The notes beneath the pieces are model-generated. The model saw only the letters and a program-made list of their open reading frames with translations, did no database searches and was not told the DNA's origin. The position numbers were made by a program, and so were the translations under genes. From Promicromonospora umidemergens (GTDB lineage Bacteria; Actinomycetota; Actinomycetes; Actinomycetales; Cellulomonadaceae), in NCBI RefSeq assembly GCF_024171995.1, contig NZ_JAMTCT010000003.1, forward strand, positions 372,001-436,000: a DNA stretch of 64,000 nucleotides. The letters run 5' to 3'. Within the stretch, counting starts at the first letter, position 1, and the number at the start of each line of letters is the position of its first letter. Below, in pieces: positions 1-9,020 of the stretch.

Positions 1-662
1 AGCGGGCCGGTGGCAGCCACGATCGTGATCGCGCGGCGGTGTCTGACCACCCAGGCGGTGGCCCGGTCCATGGCCGACAGGCCGGACAGCGCCTGGACGC
101 CGACCGCGGCCCACAGGGTGCCGAGCGTGAGGATGAGCAGCGTGATGAGGACTGTCACGCCCTGGGACAGGAAGCCGTTGAGGATCCCGGTCGCCAGCCC
201 TGCGAGGGCGTCGCGGCCCAGGACCACCCCGACGACGAGAGCCACCAGGCCGGGAACCCCTAGCGCCCAGCGGGCCACCCGGTACCGCCGTACCAGCTGG
301 ACGAGCATGACCACCACGGCGACCGGCATGAGCAGCGCGACGAGGTAGCCCATCGTGGAGAGCGGGCCGGTGCCCTGCAGCAGCGCCCCGAACACGATGA
401 GCTGCAGCACACCGGCGCAGACACGGCCCCGTGCGCCAAGGGCGCCGGCGAGTCCGGCGATCCCGGCCGCGACGCCGGCCAGCGCGGTGACGACGTGGAC
501 GGTGGTGGCGACCTCCGTCCCGGCGAGCCCTGCCAGGAGCGCCGTGACGGGCTCGGCGTACGGGTTGGGCCAGAGGCCGAGCATCCAGGCGAGGCCGAGC
601 AGCGCGACTGCGCCGCTGGCGATGGTGGCGCCGATGAGGGTGGCGCGAGTGAGGCGTTCCAT
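1..662 (-). CDS. Multi-pass membrane protein, C-terminus cut off by the window edge
   Basis: The reading frame is open on the minus strand from the ATG at 662 to the left edge, so only the first ~220 residues are visible. They are strongly hydrophobic: an N-terminal segment beginning MERLTRATLIGATIASGAVA, a loop containing WPNPYAEPVT, then several further Ala/Leu/Val/Gly-rich segments separated by short Arg-rich loops such as RRYRVAR. I count about five or six transmembrane helices. I recognise no family signature and give no function. The gene lies downstream of the LuxR-type regulator on the same strand after a ~137-base gap, so co-transcription is possible but unproven. Confidence 0.7.
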   Translation of the reverse strand, partial: MERLTRATLIGATIASGAVALLGLAWMLGLWPNPYAEPVTALLAGLAGTEVATTVHVVTALAGVAAGIAGLAGALGARGRVCAGVLQLIVFGALLQGTGPLSTMGYLVALLMPVAVVVMLVQLVRRYRVARWALGVPGLVALVVGVVLGRDALAGLATGILNGFLSQGVTVLITLLILTLGTLWAAVGVQALSGLSAMDRATAWVVRHRRAITIVAATGP

Positions 663-799
663 GACGTTCCTTTCGGTCGGTCGTGCGGTATGCCTCCACA
701 CTCCCGTCCGCTGCATGCTCGCCCCCTCACCCGCCCGGGGGATATCACCTGATGACCGGGGGATCCGCGGTACCACACCACGTCTCGGCGGCAGACCTG

Positions 800-3130
800 T
801 CAGCCGCCGGCCAGCCAGGCGGGCGGGCGGGTCTCGGCGAGACGCACGAGGTCCCTCCGGTCCCGGATACCGAGGGTCGCGTACGCTCGGCGGAGCCGGT
901 TCACGACGGTCCGCTCGGACACGAACGTCGCCTGGGCGATCTGCGAGTTCGTCGCGCCGTGCACCGCGAGCCGGACCATCTCCCGCTCGTGCCCGCCGAG
1001 CACCTCCCACTCGGGCCCGGTGCCGCCGCTCGCGGCCGCCTCGGCGAGGAACACGTCGATGCCACGCAGCCAGCCCGCCATCCCCGCCAGCCGCACGAGC
1101 GTCCGGGCCTCGTCGAGCATCGCCTCGCCCGTCGCGCGAGAGCCACGGGTCACGGCGTACCGGCCGTACGCGACCAGCATGCGCGCACGCTGCCAGGGCG
1201 ACATGGGAGCCGGCGGCGCGTGCAGCGCCGCCTCGAACGCGGCCGACGGCGCACCGTCGTCGGCGAGGAGCGCACAGAGCCGGGAGTATGCGGCCGCGAC
1301 GTCCGGTGCCGACCGCTCCCCCGGCACGAGAGGCGGATCGAGCAGCCGCTGGGCCCGCGGCCCTACCTTCCCGGGCGACGTCGACGCCAGCACTGCCTCC
1401 ACGAGGTCGCACCGCACCTGCACCCGGCCCCGGTACGGCCAGGCGCAGTGCTCGAGCGCGATGGTCAGCAGCGCGGCGGCCCCTTCCGCCTGCCCGGCGA
1501 CGAGGTGCGCCGCGCCAAGGTCTGCGGCGTACTCACCGAGCACCCGTGCCGACCAGGTGCCGGCCTGGGCCGGCATCGTGCTCGCCGGGACGGTCCCGTC
1601 GACGACGGCGTCGGCAGCGGCACGCATGCCCCGGGCCGGCAGCCACCCGTCGACCGCCGGGCGCAGCTCCGCCGCGTGCGCGAGATGCGCACGGACGTCG
1701 GCGGCTCGCCCGTCGAACGCGGCGACCCGAGCAGCTGCGAGGTCACGCGCCACGATCTCCGCCACCGTCCGCCCCGGCGCCGTACCGGAATGGTCGGCCA
1801 GCAGGTCCCGCGCGCTCACCACGTCCCCCAGCATCAGGAGGCCACGCACCTGGAGGCCGACCCCCACCCAGTCCTGGCCGGGGGTCGGCCCGATCAGCCG
1901 CAGGTCCGCCCGGAGCGCGCCAGGGTCGGCCAGGTCGCCTGTGTCCTCGAGGCACAGCAGCGTCTCGGCGACCCGCGCGCCGGCGGCACGGGCGGCCTCG
2001 CCGGCACCCGCCGGATCGCGCCACCACAGGTGGTCGGTCCAGTCCGCCCCCACGCCGTCCGGCACCAGCGGACCCCCGGCGTGGTCCCGCCAGGTGCGCC
2101 CCGCCAGCAGGGACACCCCGACGGCGCGCGCGGCCAGGCGCGGGTCGGGCGCCGCCGCCACCGCTGCCCACGCGCGCGCGGGCAGCTCGTCCAGGTGCAG
2201 CCCGTCAAGGATGTTCACCACCGCGCCGGGCGCTGTCACGTCGCGGTCCAGCGGCTGAGCCTCCCGGCCGGTACCGTCGGCTCCCCGCGCCTCCCGGCAC
2301 AGCAGCGCGAGCAGCGGGTGCCGCACGGTCGCGCGGCCGTCCCGGCGCACCACCGAGGTACGACCGAGGGGCGCGTCCGCGAGTGCGGCCGTCGTGGCCG
2401 GGTCGAGCCCCGCCAGCAGCGTGCGGTACGCACGCCGGGCCGCCGAGCCGACGTCGTCCGGCCCGGTCCAGGCGACGTCCCCGCACAGCTCGGCCGCACT
2501 CAACGCGCCCGCGAGCTCGAGGGCGAGCCGCGGGTTGCCCGCGCTCCACCACCGCAGGCGCTCGACAACGTCGGCCGCCACCGGGGCACTCAGCTCCGTG
2601 TCGAGCACACGCCGCAGGGACATCCGGTCGAGCGGACCCAGCTCGAGCACCTCGACGTCGTCGGAGAGCGGCTCGACGGTGCTGCTCCGCACGGCGGCGA
2701 TCACTCGCCAGTCCTGCCCGTATGCCTCGTCCGCGAGGTGCTGGAGCCAGCGTGCACGCTCCGGGGTCAGCACGCCCACGTCGTCGACGAAGAGGACCCG
2801 CGGTCCGGGCCCGCTGTCGCCTGCCCAGACCGAGACCGCGCGCATGAAGCCTGTCGCGTCGAACTCCGGGTCGTGGCTCTCGGAGTCCTGGATCGACCAG
2901 GTGGACAGGTCGATGCGCCGGTTGTTGTCGAGATCGTGGGCCGAGGGCCGTGACGAGCACGGCCGCACCACCCGGACCGCGGACGACCCAGCTCCGACCT
3001 GCCTCAGCGCCTGGAGCACCGTCGCGGTCTTGCCGATCCCGCTCAGTCCGCGCACGACCAGGACCGTCGGGTCCAGGTCGGTCGCAAAGTGCGCGATGAC
3101 CCGCAGCTCTCGATCACGGCCGTGGACCAC
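800..3130 (-). CDS. Large ATPase-LuxR family (LAL-like) transcriptional regulator
   Basis: This is a 776-residue signal-transduction ATPase with a C-terminal DNA-binding domain. A P-loop (GLSGIGKT, residues ~28-35) and a Walker B-like stretch (RVLFVDDVG, ~111-119) lie near the N-terminus. A long Ala/Leu-rich helical-repeat middle follows. The end is a LuxR/GerE helix-turn-helix, with EREMVRLAVHGATNSQIAQ followed by SERTVVNRLRRAYATLGI (~715-770). The GTG start at 3130 follows a purine-rich GGGGGAGGG ribosome site. Members of this class usually activate nearby operons after ATP/ligand binding; the target here is unknown. The adjacent downstream membrane gene is the obvious candidate. Confidence 0.85.
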   Translation of the reverse strand: MVHGRDRELRVIAHFATDLDPTVLVVRGLSGIGKTATVLQALRQVGAGSSAVRVVRPCSSRPSAHDLDNNRRIDLSTWSIQDSESHDPEFDATGFMRAVSVWAGDSGPGPRVLFVDDVGVLTPERARWLQHLADEAYGQDWRVIAAVRSSTVEPLSDDVEVLELGPLDRMSLRRVLDTELSAPVAADVVERLRWWSAGNPRLALELAGALSAAELCGDVAWTGPDDVGSAARRAYRTLLAGLDPATTAALADAPLGRTSVVRRDGRATVRHPLLALLCREARGADGTGREAQPLDRDVTAPGAVVNILDGLHLDELPARAWAAVAAAPDPRLAARAVGVSLLAGRTWRDHAGGPLVPDGVGADWTDHLWWRDPAGAGEAARAAGARVAETLLCLEDTGDLADPGALRADLRLIGPTPGQDWVGVGLQVRGLLMLGDVVSARDLLADHSGTAPGRTVAEIVARDLAAARVAAFDGRAADVRAHLAHAAELRPAVDGWLPARGMRAAADAVVDGTVPASTMPAQAGTWSARVLGEYAADLGAAHLVAGQAEGAAALLTIALEHCAWPYRGRVQVRCDLVEAVLASTSPGKVGPRAQRLLDPPLVPGERSAPDVAAAYSRLCALLADDGAPSAAFEAALHAPPAPMSPWQRARMLVAYGRYAVTRGSRATGEAMLDEARTLVRLAGMAGWLRGIDVFLAEAAASGGTGPEWEVLGGHEREMVRLAVHGATNSQIAQATFVSERTVVNRLRRAYATLGIRDRRDLVRLAETRPPAWLAGG

Positions 3131-3332
3131 GTGGTCCCTCCCCCTGCTGCCTGGTTCGCCACTTGCACAAACACCTGTCAGCAGCGCGTCAGGAGTCTAT
3201 GACGAGAGATAAATCGTGCAGGGTGTGGCTGTGGTACGGAGATCACGGCTCTACCTGGCGCGTTTCCGGCAGGCGAGAGAAGATCGCGCACGCGAAAAAT
3301 TCAGCGGAATATCCGTCCGGGAGAATCCGGCA

Positions 3333-3797
3333 TCAAGCCAGCGGGCCGAGCAGCTCCTGCCTGTCCGCCTCGGGCCGCTCAGTACCGTCGAGCACTCCGA
3401 CGAGCTTTTTCTCCTCGAACCGGAAATGCGTCTCCATCACTGCCTCGATGCCGTCGAGGTGCCGCAGCAGCTCGTCCCGGCCGGCTCCCGACCTCGCGGC
3501 GCGCTCCAGCTCGCCCAGCAGATGGTCGAGCATGGAGTGGTCCCGCTTCAGGTCGGCGACCACGGGCGCCAGACCAGGTTCGGCCGCCAGCACGACGTCG
3601 AACAGGGTCGCGTCCTCGCTGCGGTGGTGGCCGGTCAGCGCCGCGCAGAAGCCGACGCAGTAGAGCTGCAGGTCCCGCGCCGCCGTCGGCCCGGCCGCGC
3701 CGTCCTCGACGGCGGACCGGGCCACCGCGAGGGCGTCGCGCAGCCGACGGTGGACCTCGCGGAGCTCCTGCCCCCAGGCGACGACACGTTGGCTCAT
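3333..3797 (-). CDS. Hemerythrin-like HHE-domain protein
   Basis: This 154-residue protein is predicted all-helical. It has the spaced His/Glu pattern of hemerythrin HHE cation-binding domains: an early HRRLRD helix, GHHRSEDATLFD, KRDHSMLDHLL and HFRFEEKKL. Such proteins bind a di-iron centre and are linked to oxygen, NO or redox sensing. I chose the ATG at 3797 because AGGGTGG lies just before it; a GTG at 3806 is an in-frame alternative. It has its own ~200-base upstream region and is not overlapped by neighbours, so it is probably monocistronic. Confidence 0.82.
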   Translation of the reverse strand: MSQRVVAWGQELREVHRRLRDALAVARSAVEDGAAGPTAARDLQLYCVGFCAALTGHHRSEDATLFDVVLAAEPGLAPVVADLKRDHSMLDHLLGELERAARSGAGRDELLRHLDGIEAVMETHFRFEEKKLVGVLDGTERPEADRQELLGPLA

Positions 3798-3831
3798 CGT
3801 CGCCACCCTAACGCGGGCCGGAATCCTCCCG

Positions 3832-5583
3832 TCAGGCGCTCAGCAGCTCTGCGATGACGGCCGGCACCGCCCGGGCGATCTCCAGCGCCGCCACCGGGCC
3901 GCCTGCGGACGCGCGTGCAGCCGCGCGACCGTGCACGAGCACCGCGGCGGCTGCCAGCCGGGCCGCGAGCGTCTCGTCCTCGACGACGTCGGCAGAGCGG
4001 CCCGCGAGCAGCGTCCCCAGGATTCCCGCGAGCACGTCACCCGCCCCCGCTGTGGCCGTCCAGGCCGGCGCATCGGCCTGCGCATAGGCGTCACCAGGAC
4101 CGGCCACCACGGTGATCGCGCCCTTGAGCAGCACCGTCGCGCCGGTCGCCTGGTGTGCCGTCCGCACCCAGTGCAGCGGCCGCGCCTCGACCCCCGCCCG
4201 GTCCACGTCGTGCCCAAGGCCCTGCAGCAGCTCCGCCAGCTCACCGGCATGCGGGGTCAGCACCGCCCAGGCCGGGAGCCGGTGCTCCAGCATGGTGAGC
4301 GCGCCCGCATCGATGACGGCGGGCATCCTGCCCCCGGTGACGTCCTCGGACAGCACACCGGTCACGGCCGCGAGCGCCCCGAAGATCCGGCGGGCCTGGC
4401 CGTCGTCGTCCGGCCCGGCGTCCGGGTCGACCGCCGGGACACCCGGTCCGAGCACCCAGGCCTGCACGCGGCCGCCCGCCACCACCACCTCGGGGCGGAC
4501 CAGGAGCACGCGGGTGCCGACGGCCTCTGGCCCCAGGTAGCGCACCATGCCGGGTCCGGCCAGCACCGCGCCCGACGTCGCGAGGACCGCCGCGCCCGGG
4601 TACGTGCTCGTCCCGGCGATCACCCCGACGACGCCTCGCGTGTACTTGTGGTCGTGCGGGCCGGGAGCTGGCCACAGGGCGGCCACGTCGGCCGGCTCCA
4701 TGCGCCGCACCCGGCCGGACCCCGGGTCCGCGCCGGTCATCGCGTGCCGGCCGGTCGTCACGCCCCAGGCCGCCCCTGCCCAGCCTTCGCCGCCCGAGAC
4801 GGCCGGGAAGCCGACGTCGACGAGCTCGACCTCCCCGGCGAGGTGCGCCGCCGGCGGCAGGAGCAGGCCGGGCTTGAGCGCGCCGAACGTGACCGTGCGG
4901 TCGGCACGCAGGACCGGGCCCAGCACCACGCCGTCGTCCACGCCGATCCCGCTCGGGATGTCGACGGCGATCGTGTACGGCCACAGCTCTCCGGCCGTCT
5001 CGCGGGCTTCCACGAGGGTGCGCACGAGCCCGCCCGCGGGCGGGCGTAGTGCGCCCCGCGCACCGACACCGACCAGGCCGTCGAGGACGACGTCCGAGGC
5101 GAGGGCTGCGCGGACCACTGAGGGAACCCGGACGTCGGCGAGCGTCAGCACCTTCCCGCCTGCCGCGCGGAACGCGGCGAGGCCGTCGTCGTGCGCGCGT
5201 GTGGACGCCAGGACGGCGGTGACGGTCATGCCGCGCCGCGCGAGGTGGGCGCCGGCGAACAGCGTGTCCCCGCCGTTGTTGCCAGGACCGACGAGCAGCA
5301 GCGCGCTGGCACCGCGCACCTCGTGCCGGGTCCTCGGCCCGCGACGGGGCCGAACCTTGGCCGTGCCGGGGAGACCGTCGGAACCGAGGCTGCCGCGCAG
5401 GCGGGCGGTGCCCGGGCGCGCGGGCCGGCGGTCCGGGGCTCGCCCGTCGACAGGGCGCGCCGCCACCTCCCGGAGCACCGCCTGAGCCAGCGCGTACGCA
5501 GCTCTGGCCATCAGCGGCTCGCCAGCTGCTATCAGCGGCTCTTCGGCCTTTCGTACCTCGTCGGAACTCCACGCGTCTTTCAC
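3832..5583 (-). CDS. nnrE-nnrD: Bifunctional NAD(P)HX epimerase / ADP- or ATP-dependent NAD(P)HX dehydratase
   Basis: This is a metabolite-repair enzyme that re-isomerises and dehydrates hydrated NADH/NADPH. The N-terminal half is a YjeF_N epimerase domain (LMARAAYALAQAV near the start, then LLLVGPGNNGGDTLFAGAHL). The C-terminal half is the ribokinase-like dehydratase, with HKYTRGVVGVIAG, VLTPHAGELAEL and the anion-hole motif TATAGAGDVLAGILG near the end. The open frame extends to 5763, but that extension is proline/arginine-rich and crosses the divergent gene. The GTG at 5583 (reading VKDAWSSDEVRKAEEPL) fits the family N-terminus and gives 583 residues. Proximity to acpS and glmS is typical for actinobacteria. 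Confidence 0.9.
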   Translation of the reverse strand: MKDAWSSDEVRKAEEPLIAAGEPLMARAAYALAQAVLREVAARPVDGRAPDRRPARPGTARLRGSLGSDGLPGTAKVRPRRGPRTRHEVRGASALLLVGPGNNGGDTLFAGAHLARRGMTVTAVLASTRAHDDGLAAFRAAGGKVLTLADVRVPSVVRAALASDVVLDGLVGVGARGALRPPAGGLVRTLVEARETAGELWPYTIAVDIPSGIGVDDGVVLGPVLRADRTVTFGALKPGLLLPPAAHLAGEVELVDVGFPAVSGGEGWAGAAWGVTTGRHAMTGADPGSGRVRRMEPADVAALWPAPGPHDHKYTRGVVGVIAGTSTYPGAAVLATSGAVLAGPGMVRYLGPEAVGTRVLLVRPEVVVAGGRVQAWVLGPGVPAVDPDAGPDDDGQARRIFGALAAVTGVLSEDVTGGRMPAVIDAGALTMLEHRLPAWAVLTPHAGELAELLQGLGHDVDRAGVEARPLHWVRTAHQATGATVLLKGAITVVAGPGDAYAQADAPAWTATAGAGDVLAGILGTLLAGRSADVVEDETLAARLAAAAVLVHGRAAARASAGGPVAALEIARAVPAVIAELLSA

Positions 5584-5683
5584 GGTCCTATAGTGCCGCT
5601 TCCACCGCTGTCCCGGGTACCAGGACCGAGCATCCTGGACCGCCCCTCCCCCGTCGGGATCTCGGTCGGCATAGGGTCGGGTC

Positions 5684-6733
5684 ATGCGATTCGGACTCTT
5701 CATCCCGCAGGGCTGGCGCCTCGACCTGGTCGACATCGCGCCTGCCGACCAGTGGGCTTCCATGCTGTCCCTTGTGCACCGCGCGGAGAACCAGGCGGCC
5801 GGCGAGGCCGTCCCGGGCGGTGAGTTCGCGTGGACCTCAGCCTGGGTCTACGACCATTTCCACACCGTCCCGCAGGTCACCACCGAGGCGACGCACGAGG
5901 CCTGGTCCCTCATGGCCGCGTTCGCCGCCGCCACGCAGCGCATCCGGCTGGGGCAGATGTGTACCTGCATGGCGTACCGCGAGCCGACCTACCTGGCCAA
6001 GGTCGCCTCGACCATCGACACGATCTCGGGCGGCCGGGTCGAGATGGGTATCGGCGCAGGCTGGTACGAGCACGAGTGGCGCGCCTACGGCTACGGCTTC
6101 CCGTCAGCGGGGGAGCGCCTGCGCGCGCTCGACGAGGGCGTGCAGATCATGGCGAACATGTGGCGCACCGGGTCCTCCGGCACGTTCGAGGGCCAGCGCT
6201 ACCAGGTCGACGGCGCCCTCTGCTACCCGCAGCCCCTGCAGCAGCTCCCGGTGGGCGACGGCGGTGCGGAGGTGCCCTCCATCCCCCTGTGGATCGCCGG
6301 TGGCGGCGAGAAGAAGACCCTGCGCATCGCCGCGCAGCACGCCCAGTACACCAACTTCGCCGGCTCGCCCGAGGCCTTCGCGCACAAGTCGGGCGTGCTG
6401 GAGGCGCACTGCAAGGACGTGGGCCGGGACTTCGGTGAGATCACCCGGTCGGCGAACTACAACGTGGTGATCGGCGAGACCGAGGCGGACGTCGCGGAGC
6501 GCATGGCCTGGATCGAGGCCCACCTGCGCAGGTGGGCCCCCGAGAAGGCCGACGACGAGCTCAGCACCTGGCGGGCCGGGCTCCTGGTCGGGACGCCCGA
6601 GCAGATCGTCGAACGGCTGCAGGACATGCGTGTTCGCGGCCTGGAGTACGCGATCACGTACTTCCAGGAGGCCGCCTACGACCAGTCCGGCCTCGAGCTC
6701 TTCGAGAAGCAGGTCATCCCGGAGCTCCAGTAG
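5684..6733 (+). CDS. LLM class (F420-dependent type) oxidoreductase
   Basis: This 349-residue protein is a bacterial-luciferase-like TIM barrel. It begins MRFGLFIPQGWRLDLVDI and carries AFAAATQRIRLGQMCTCMAYREPTYLAKVASTIDTISGGRVEMGIGAGWYEHE in pieces; RIRLGQ, GGRVEMGIGAGW and the late GTPEQIVERL are landmarks of the family. Actinobacterial members usually use coenzyme F420 rather than FMN; the substrate cannot be told from sequence. It is transcribed divergently from nnrE-nnrD with ~100 bases between the starts. The C-terminus runs toward the end of acpS, which is convergent with it. Confidence 0.88.
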   Translation: MRFGLFIPQGWRLDLVDIAPADQWASMLSLVHRAENQAAGEAVPGGEFAWTSAWVYDHFHTVPQVTTEATHEAWSLMAAFAAATQRIRLGQMCTCMAYREPTYLAKVASTIDTISGGRVEMGIGAGWYEHEWRAYGYGFPSAGERLRALDEGVQIMANMWRTGSSGTFEGQRYQVDGALCYPQPLQQLPVGDGGAEVPSIPLWIAGGGEKKTLRIAAQHAQYTNFAGSPEAFAHKSGVLEAHCKDVGRDFGEITRSANYNVVIGETEADVAERMAWIEAHLRRWAPEKADDELSTWRAGLLVGTPEQIVERLQDMRVRGLEYAITYFQEAAYDQSGLELFEKQVIPELQ

Positions 6734-6760
6734 TCCGGGCGGAAGATCACCCTTCCGCGA

Positions 6761-7111
6761 TCACCCTTCGGCGATCACCATGGCGGACGCGATGCCCGCG
6801 TCGTGCGAGATCGTGATGTGCCACGTGCGCACACCGAGCTCGGCGGCGCGGGCGGCGACGGTGCCGCTCGCGTCGATCCGGGGCGGACCACCCACCGTGC
6901 GGTGCACCGTGACGTCGTGCCAGCGGAGGTTCCCTGGCGCGCCGAGCGACTTCGCGATGGCCTCCTTGGCCGCGAACCGGGCGGCCAGGGACGCCGGCGG
7001 CAGCTCGCGCTCGACGTCCGTGAAGAGCTTCTCGCGCAGCCGGGGCGTGCGGTCGAGGGTCTCCATGAACCGGTCCACGTCGACCACGTCGATACCCGTA
7101 CCGATGATCAT
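6761..7111 (-). CDS. acpS: Holo-[acyl-carrier-protein] synthase
   Basis: This enzyme transfers the 4'-phosphopantetheine arm of CoA to acyl carrier protein, activating it for fatty acid synthesis. At 116 residues it has the usual length. The Mg2+/CoA-binding signatures are present: [12 protein letters not shown] at residues 4-15 and [14 protein letters not shown] at ~44-57, followed by the closing [16 protein letters not shown]. The ribosome site before ATG 7111 is weak. The end of an IS-type element lies within about 15-50 bases upstream, so its native promoter may have been displaced. Confidence 0.95.
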   Translation of the reverse strand: MIIGTGIDVVDVDRFMETLDRTPRLREKLFTDVERELPPASLAARFAAKEAIAKSLGAPGNLRWHDVTVHRTVGGPPRIDASGTVAARAAELGVRTWHITISHDAGIASAMVIAEG

Positions 7112-7124
7112 TGGCTCAGCCTAC

Positions 7125-7340
7125 GGCGTGTTTCGGAAGCCCTGAGGCTTGTGAAACACCGCCCTTCTCGGGCGTCCAGATTCAGGCCGTTGGTGCGGTC
7201 TGACTGGTTCCTACTTCGTCCAGTCCCTTGCCGCCACGGCCCGGTGGGGTGTGGTGGGTGGGGGTGTCCTGTCGGTAGGCGTTGGTGACGGGGCCGGCTG
7301 CTTGACGGTCCCCGACCCGGGCAGCACCACACCCCGCACC
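7125..7340 (-). ncRNA. Possible omega-RNA region at the 3' end of tnpB
   Basis: In IS200/IS605 elements the 3' end of tnpB and the right-end hairpins form the scaffold of the guide RNA. Here the last ~150 coding bases are GC-rich and followed at once by two hairpins (7160-7174 and 7125-7163). The position and folding fit, but I cannot predict the exact ends. If the scaffold ends at the element boundary, the guide would be the bases just beyond it, toward the acpS start at 7111. Confidence 0.35.
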
Positions 7341-8756
7341 CTCCGCGGCAGTACCTGCCCGGGTGGTGAGGGTGTGGTTCTCGGCCCAGGCGGCGAGATT
7401 GACGGCGGCATTCAGATCCCGATCCAGCGCCAGCCCGCACTCACCACACTCGAACGTGCGGTCCTTGAGTGTCAGGCCCTTGCGCAGGGCGCCGCAGGCG
7501 GAGCAGGTCTTCGATGACGGGAACCACCGGTCCGCGAGCAGGACGTGCCCGTCGCGCCAGGCCTGCTTGTACGTGATCTGCCGGGCGAGCTCTCCCCACG
7601 CCGCATCACTGATGGCGCGCGAGAGGGTGCGGTTGGATCGCATGCCGGTGATGTTCAGGTCTTCCAAGACCAGCCGGTCGTGGTTCTTGACCAGCTGATT
7701 GGACACCTGATGCAGCACATGACGGCGGCGGTTACGGATCCGGGCATGCTGGCGCCCCAAGCGGGCGACAGCCTTCTGACGGTTCTTCGATCCCTTCTCC
7801 TTCCGCGACACCGCCTGGGCCAGGCGGCGCAGTCTCGGCAGGCCTCGCCGCATGGCCCGCTGGTTATCGGCCCGCAGGACCTCGACGCCGTCGGACGCCC
7901 CGGCCACGACCAGGGCATGCAGGCCACGATCCACACCCACCCAGCCCTGCCCGCCGTGCTGGATATCGTCTGCTACCACCTGCGACGGCGCCCCGGCGCG
8001 CCGGGGTGTGTGCCGCATGGCGGGGTGGAGGTCGGCGGCTTCGACAGTGATGGAGATCCACCACCGGCTCGCACCCCGGGAGACCGTGACGAACACAATC
8101 CGGGCCCGGCCGGTGGCGATCATTCGACGCAGCCGTCGGGTGTCCTCCCGCACCCGCAACGTCCCGATCTTCGACAATGTCACCGACCGCGGACGGTCGC
8201 CGTCGCCCACCCGGATGCTCGACCGACCCTTGCCGATCTTGTTCCGGATGCGGAACGACCCACTGGTCGGGCTCTTCTTCTTGAAGCGGGGGAACCGGAC
8301 CGTCGGCCCTTTCCGGGAACGAGCGAGAGAGTCAGCGGCCGCTTTCAATCCTCGGCCCAGGTCCACGGCGGCTTCCTCGAACACCTGCGCCAGCACCTGA
8401 TCACGCCAGACCAGACCCGTCACGTGGATCTGTGTCTGTCCAGCGGCGTCGACCAGGAACCGGCGCCCGGCGGCCGCGGACCGCTTCCAGGCGTTGAACG
8501 CGTTGACCAGATCAAACCCCGACCACGGCACCCGAACACCCGGGACACCACTGTCCCCGTGCTGGGCACCGTCCGGCCCCGTCCCTGCCTTTTGGGGCTG
8601 CCCGCGGTAGGCCGCCGAGCGTGCGTCCTTGTGCAGGCGCAGGGCCTGGTTGAACGCGAACCGGGCCGCGCCCACATGCCGGGACAGCACACGTTCCTGC
8701 TCGACCGACAGGTCGAGACAGAACCGGAACGACGTATGCCTGGGCATGTAAACCAT
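7182..8756 (-). CDS. tnpB: RNA-guided endonuclease TnpB family protein
   Basis: This is an intact 524-residue TnpB (OrfB_IS605) protein. The N-terminal helix-turn region reads MPRHTSFRFCLDLSVEQERV. The RuvC parts are in order: GVDRGLHALVV (first Asp), DRLVLEDLNITGM (Glu), a four-Cys zinc ribbon (TCSACGALRKG ... ECGECGLALDRD), and the last catalytic Asp in DRDLNAAVNLAAW. The C-terminal tail is low-complexity, as often seen where the coding end overlaps the guide (omega) RNA. The start at ATG 8756 follows GGGTGGCAGC; ATG 8747 is an alternative. All catalytic residues are present, so the nuclease could be active. No TnpA is seen, so it would move only in trans. Confidence 0.9.
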   Translation of the reverse strand: MVYMPRHTSFRFCLDLSVEQERVLSRHVGAARFAFNQALRLHKDARSAAYRGQPQKAGTGPDGAQHGDSGVPGVRVPWSGFDLVNAFNAWKRSAAAGRRFLVDAAGQTQIHVTGLVWRDQVLAQVFEEAAVDLGRGLKAAADSLARSRKGPTVRFPRFKKKSPTSGSFRIRNKIGKGRSSIRVGDGDRPRSVTLSKIGTLRVREDTRRLRRMIATGRARIVFVTVSRGASRWWISITVEAADLHPAMRHTPRRAGAPSQVVADDIQHGGQGWVGVDRGLHALVVAGASDGVEVLRADNQRAMRRGLPRLRRLAQAVSRKEKGSKNRQKAVARLGRQHARIRNRRRHVLHQVSNQLVKNHDRLVLEDLNITGMRSNRTLSRAISDAAWGELARQITYKQAWRDGHVLLADRWFPSSKTCSACGALRKGLTLKDRTFECGECGLALDRDLNAAVNLAAWAENHTLTTRAGTAAEGAGCGAARVGDRQAAGPVTNAYRQDTPTHHTPPGRGGKGLDEVGTSQTAPTA

Positions 8757-8962
8757 GCTGCCACCCAACAAAGCATTACTAGAACGCCCGTTCGGCAGGC
8801 TCTCCGTGGAATCCGCTCGCCCCCCTCCACTCCCCAACGCCGACGACTTCCGAATCAGGCCTTAGATCGTCGGTCAGGGTCCCTGGTCTCGTCCACGTAC
8901 CGCACCTCCGGCCTTGCGCGTCATGCCCGTTTTCAGGCACTATGCTCCAGTAATGTAGAAGT

Positions 8963-9002
8963 AAAGGTGGCGCCTGCATCGTACCGGCAGAGCGCCACCT
9001 TT
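8963..9002 (+). promoter_or_regulatory. Perfect 11-bp inverted repeat in the leader of the small membrane protein gene
   Basis: AAAGGTGGCGC (8963-8973) is exactly repeated inverted as GCGCCACCTTT (8992-9002) around an 18-base loop. It ends 7 bases before the AGGAGG ribosome site of the small ORF at 9021. It lacks a U-tract on either strand, so it is more likely a leader structure or attenuator than a simple terminator. A TATGCT hexamer just upstream (8941-8946) could be part of a promoter. Confidence 0.55.
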
Positions 9003-9020
9003 CATGCGTAGGAGGCCGCC

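Larger units (their letters stand above)
7125..8756 (-). mobile_element. TnpB-only IS200/IS605-group element (boundaries approximate)
   Basis: The element consists of one tnpB gene with no tnpA partner. On the 3' side of tnpB is a strong nested imperfect palindrome (7125-7163: GGCGTGTTTC, AAGCC / GGCTT, GAAACAC-C-GCC) and a second small hairpin (7160-7174, CGCCC / GGGCG). Subterminal hairpins like these are typical of IS200/IS605 ends. The left end was not resolved; a CCGACGA / TCGTCGG pair around 8849-8875 is a weak candidate, in which case the element reaches ~8.88 kb. IS605-group elements make no target duplication, so the limits cannot be fixed from direct repeats. Confidence 0.6.

Noticed and set aside
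355-2953. Two long plus-strand ORFs (355-2847, 683-2953) opposite the LuxR-type regulator
   Set aside because: Composition is Arg/Pro/Ala low complexity, they overlap each other, and the minus-strand regulator has clear domains.
5584-5763. N-terminal extension of nnrE-nnrD up to 5763
   Set aside because: It overlaps the divergent oxidoreductase gene and its promoter space, and the residues are Arg/Pro-rich and unlike the family; the GTG at 5583 fits.
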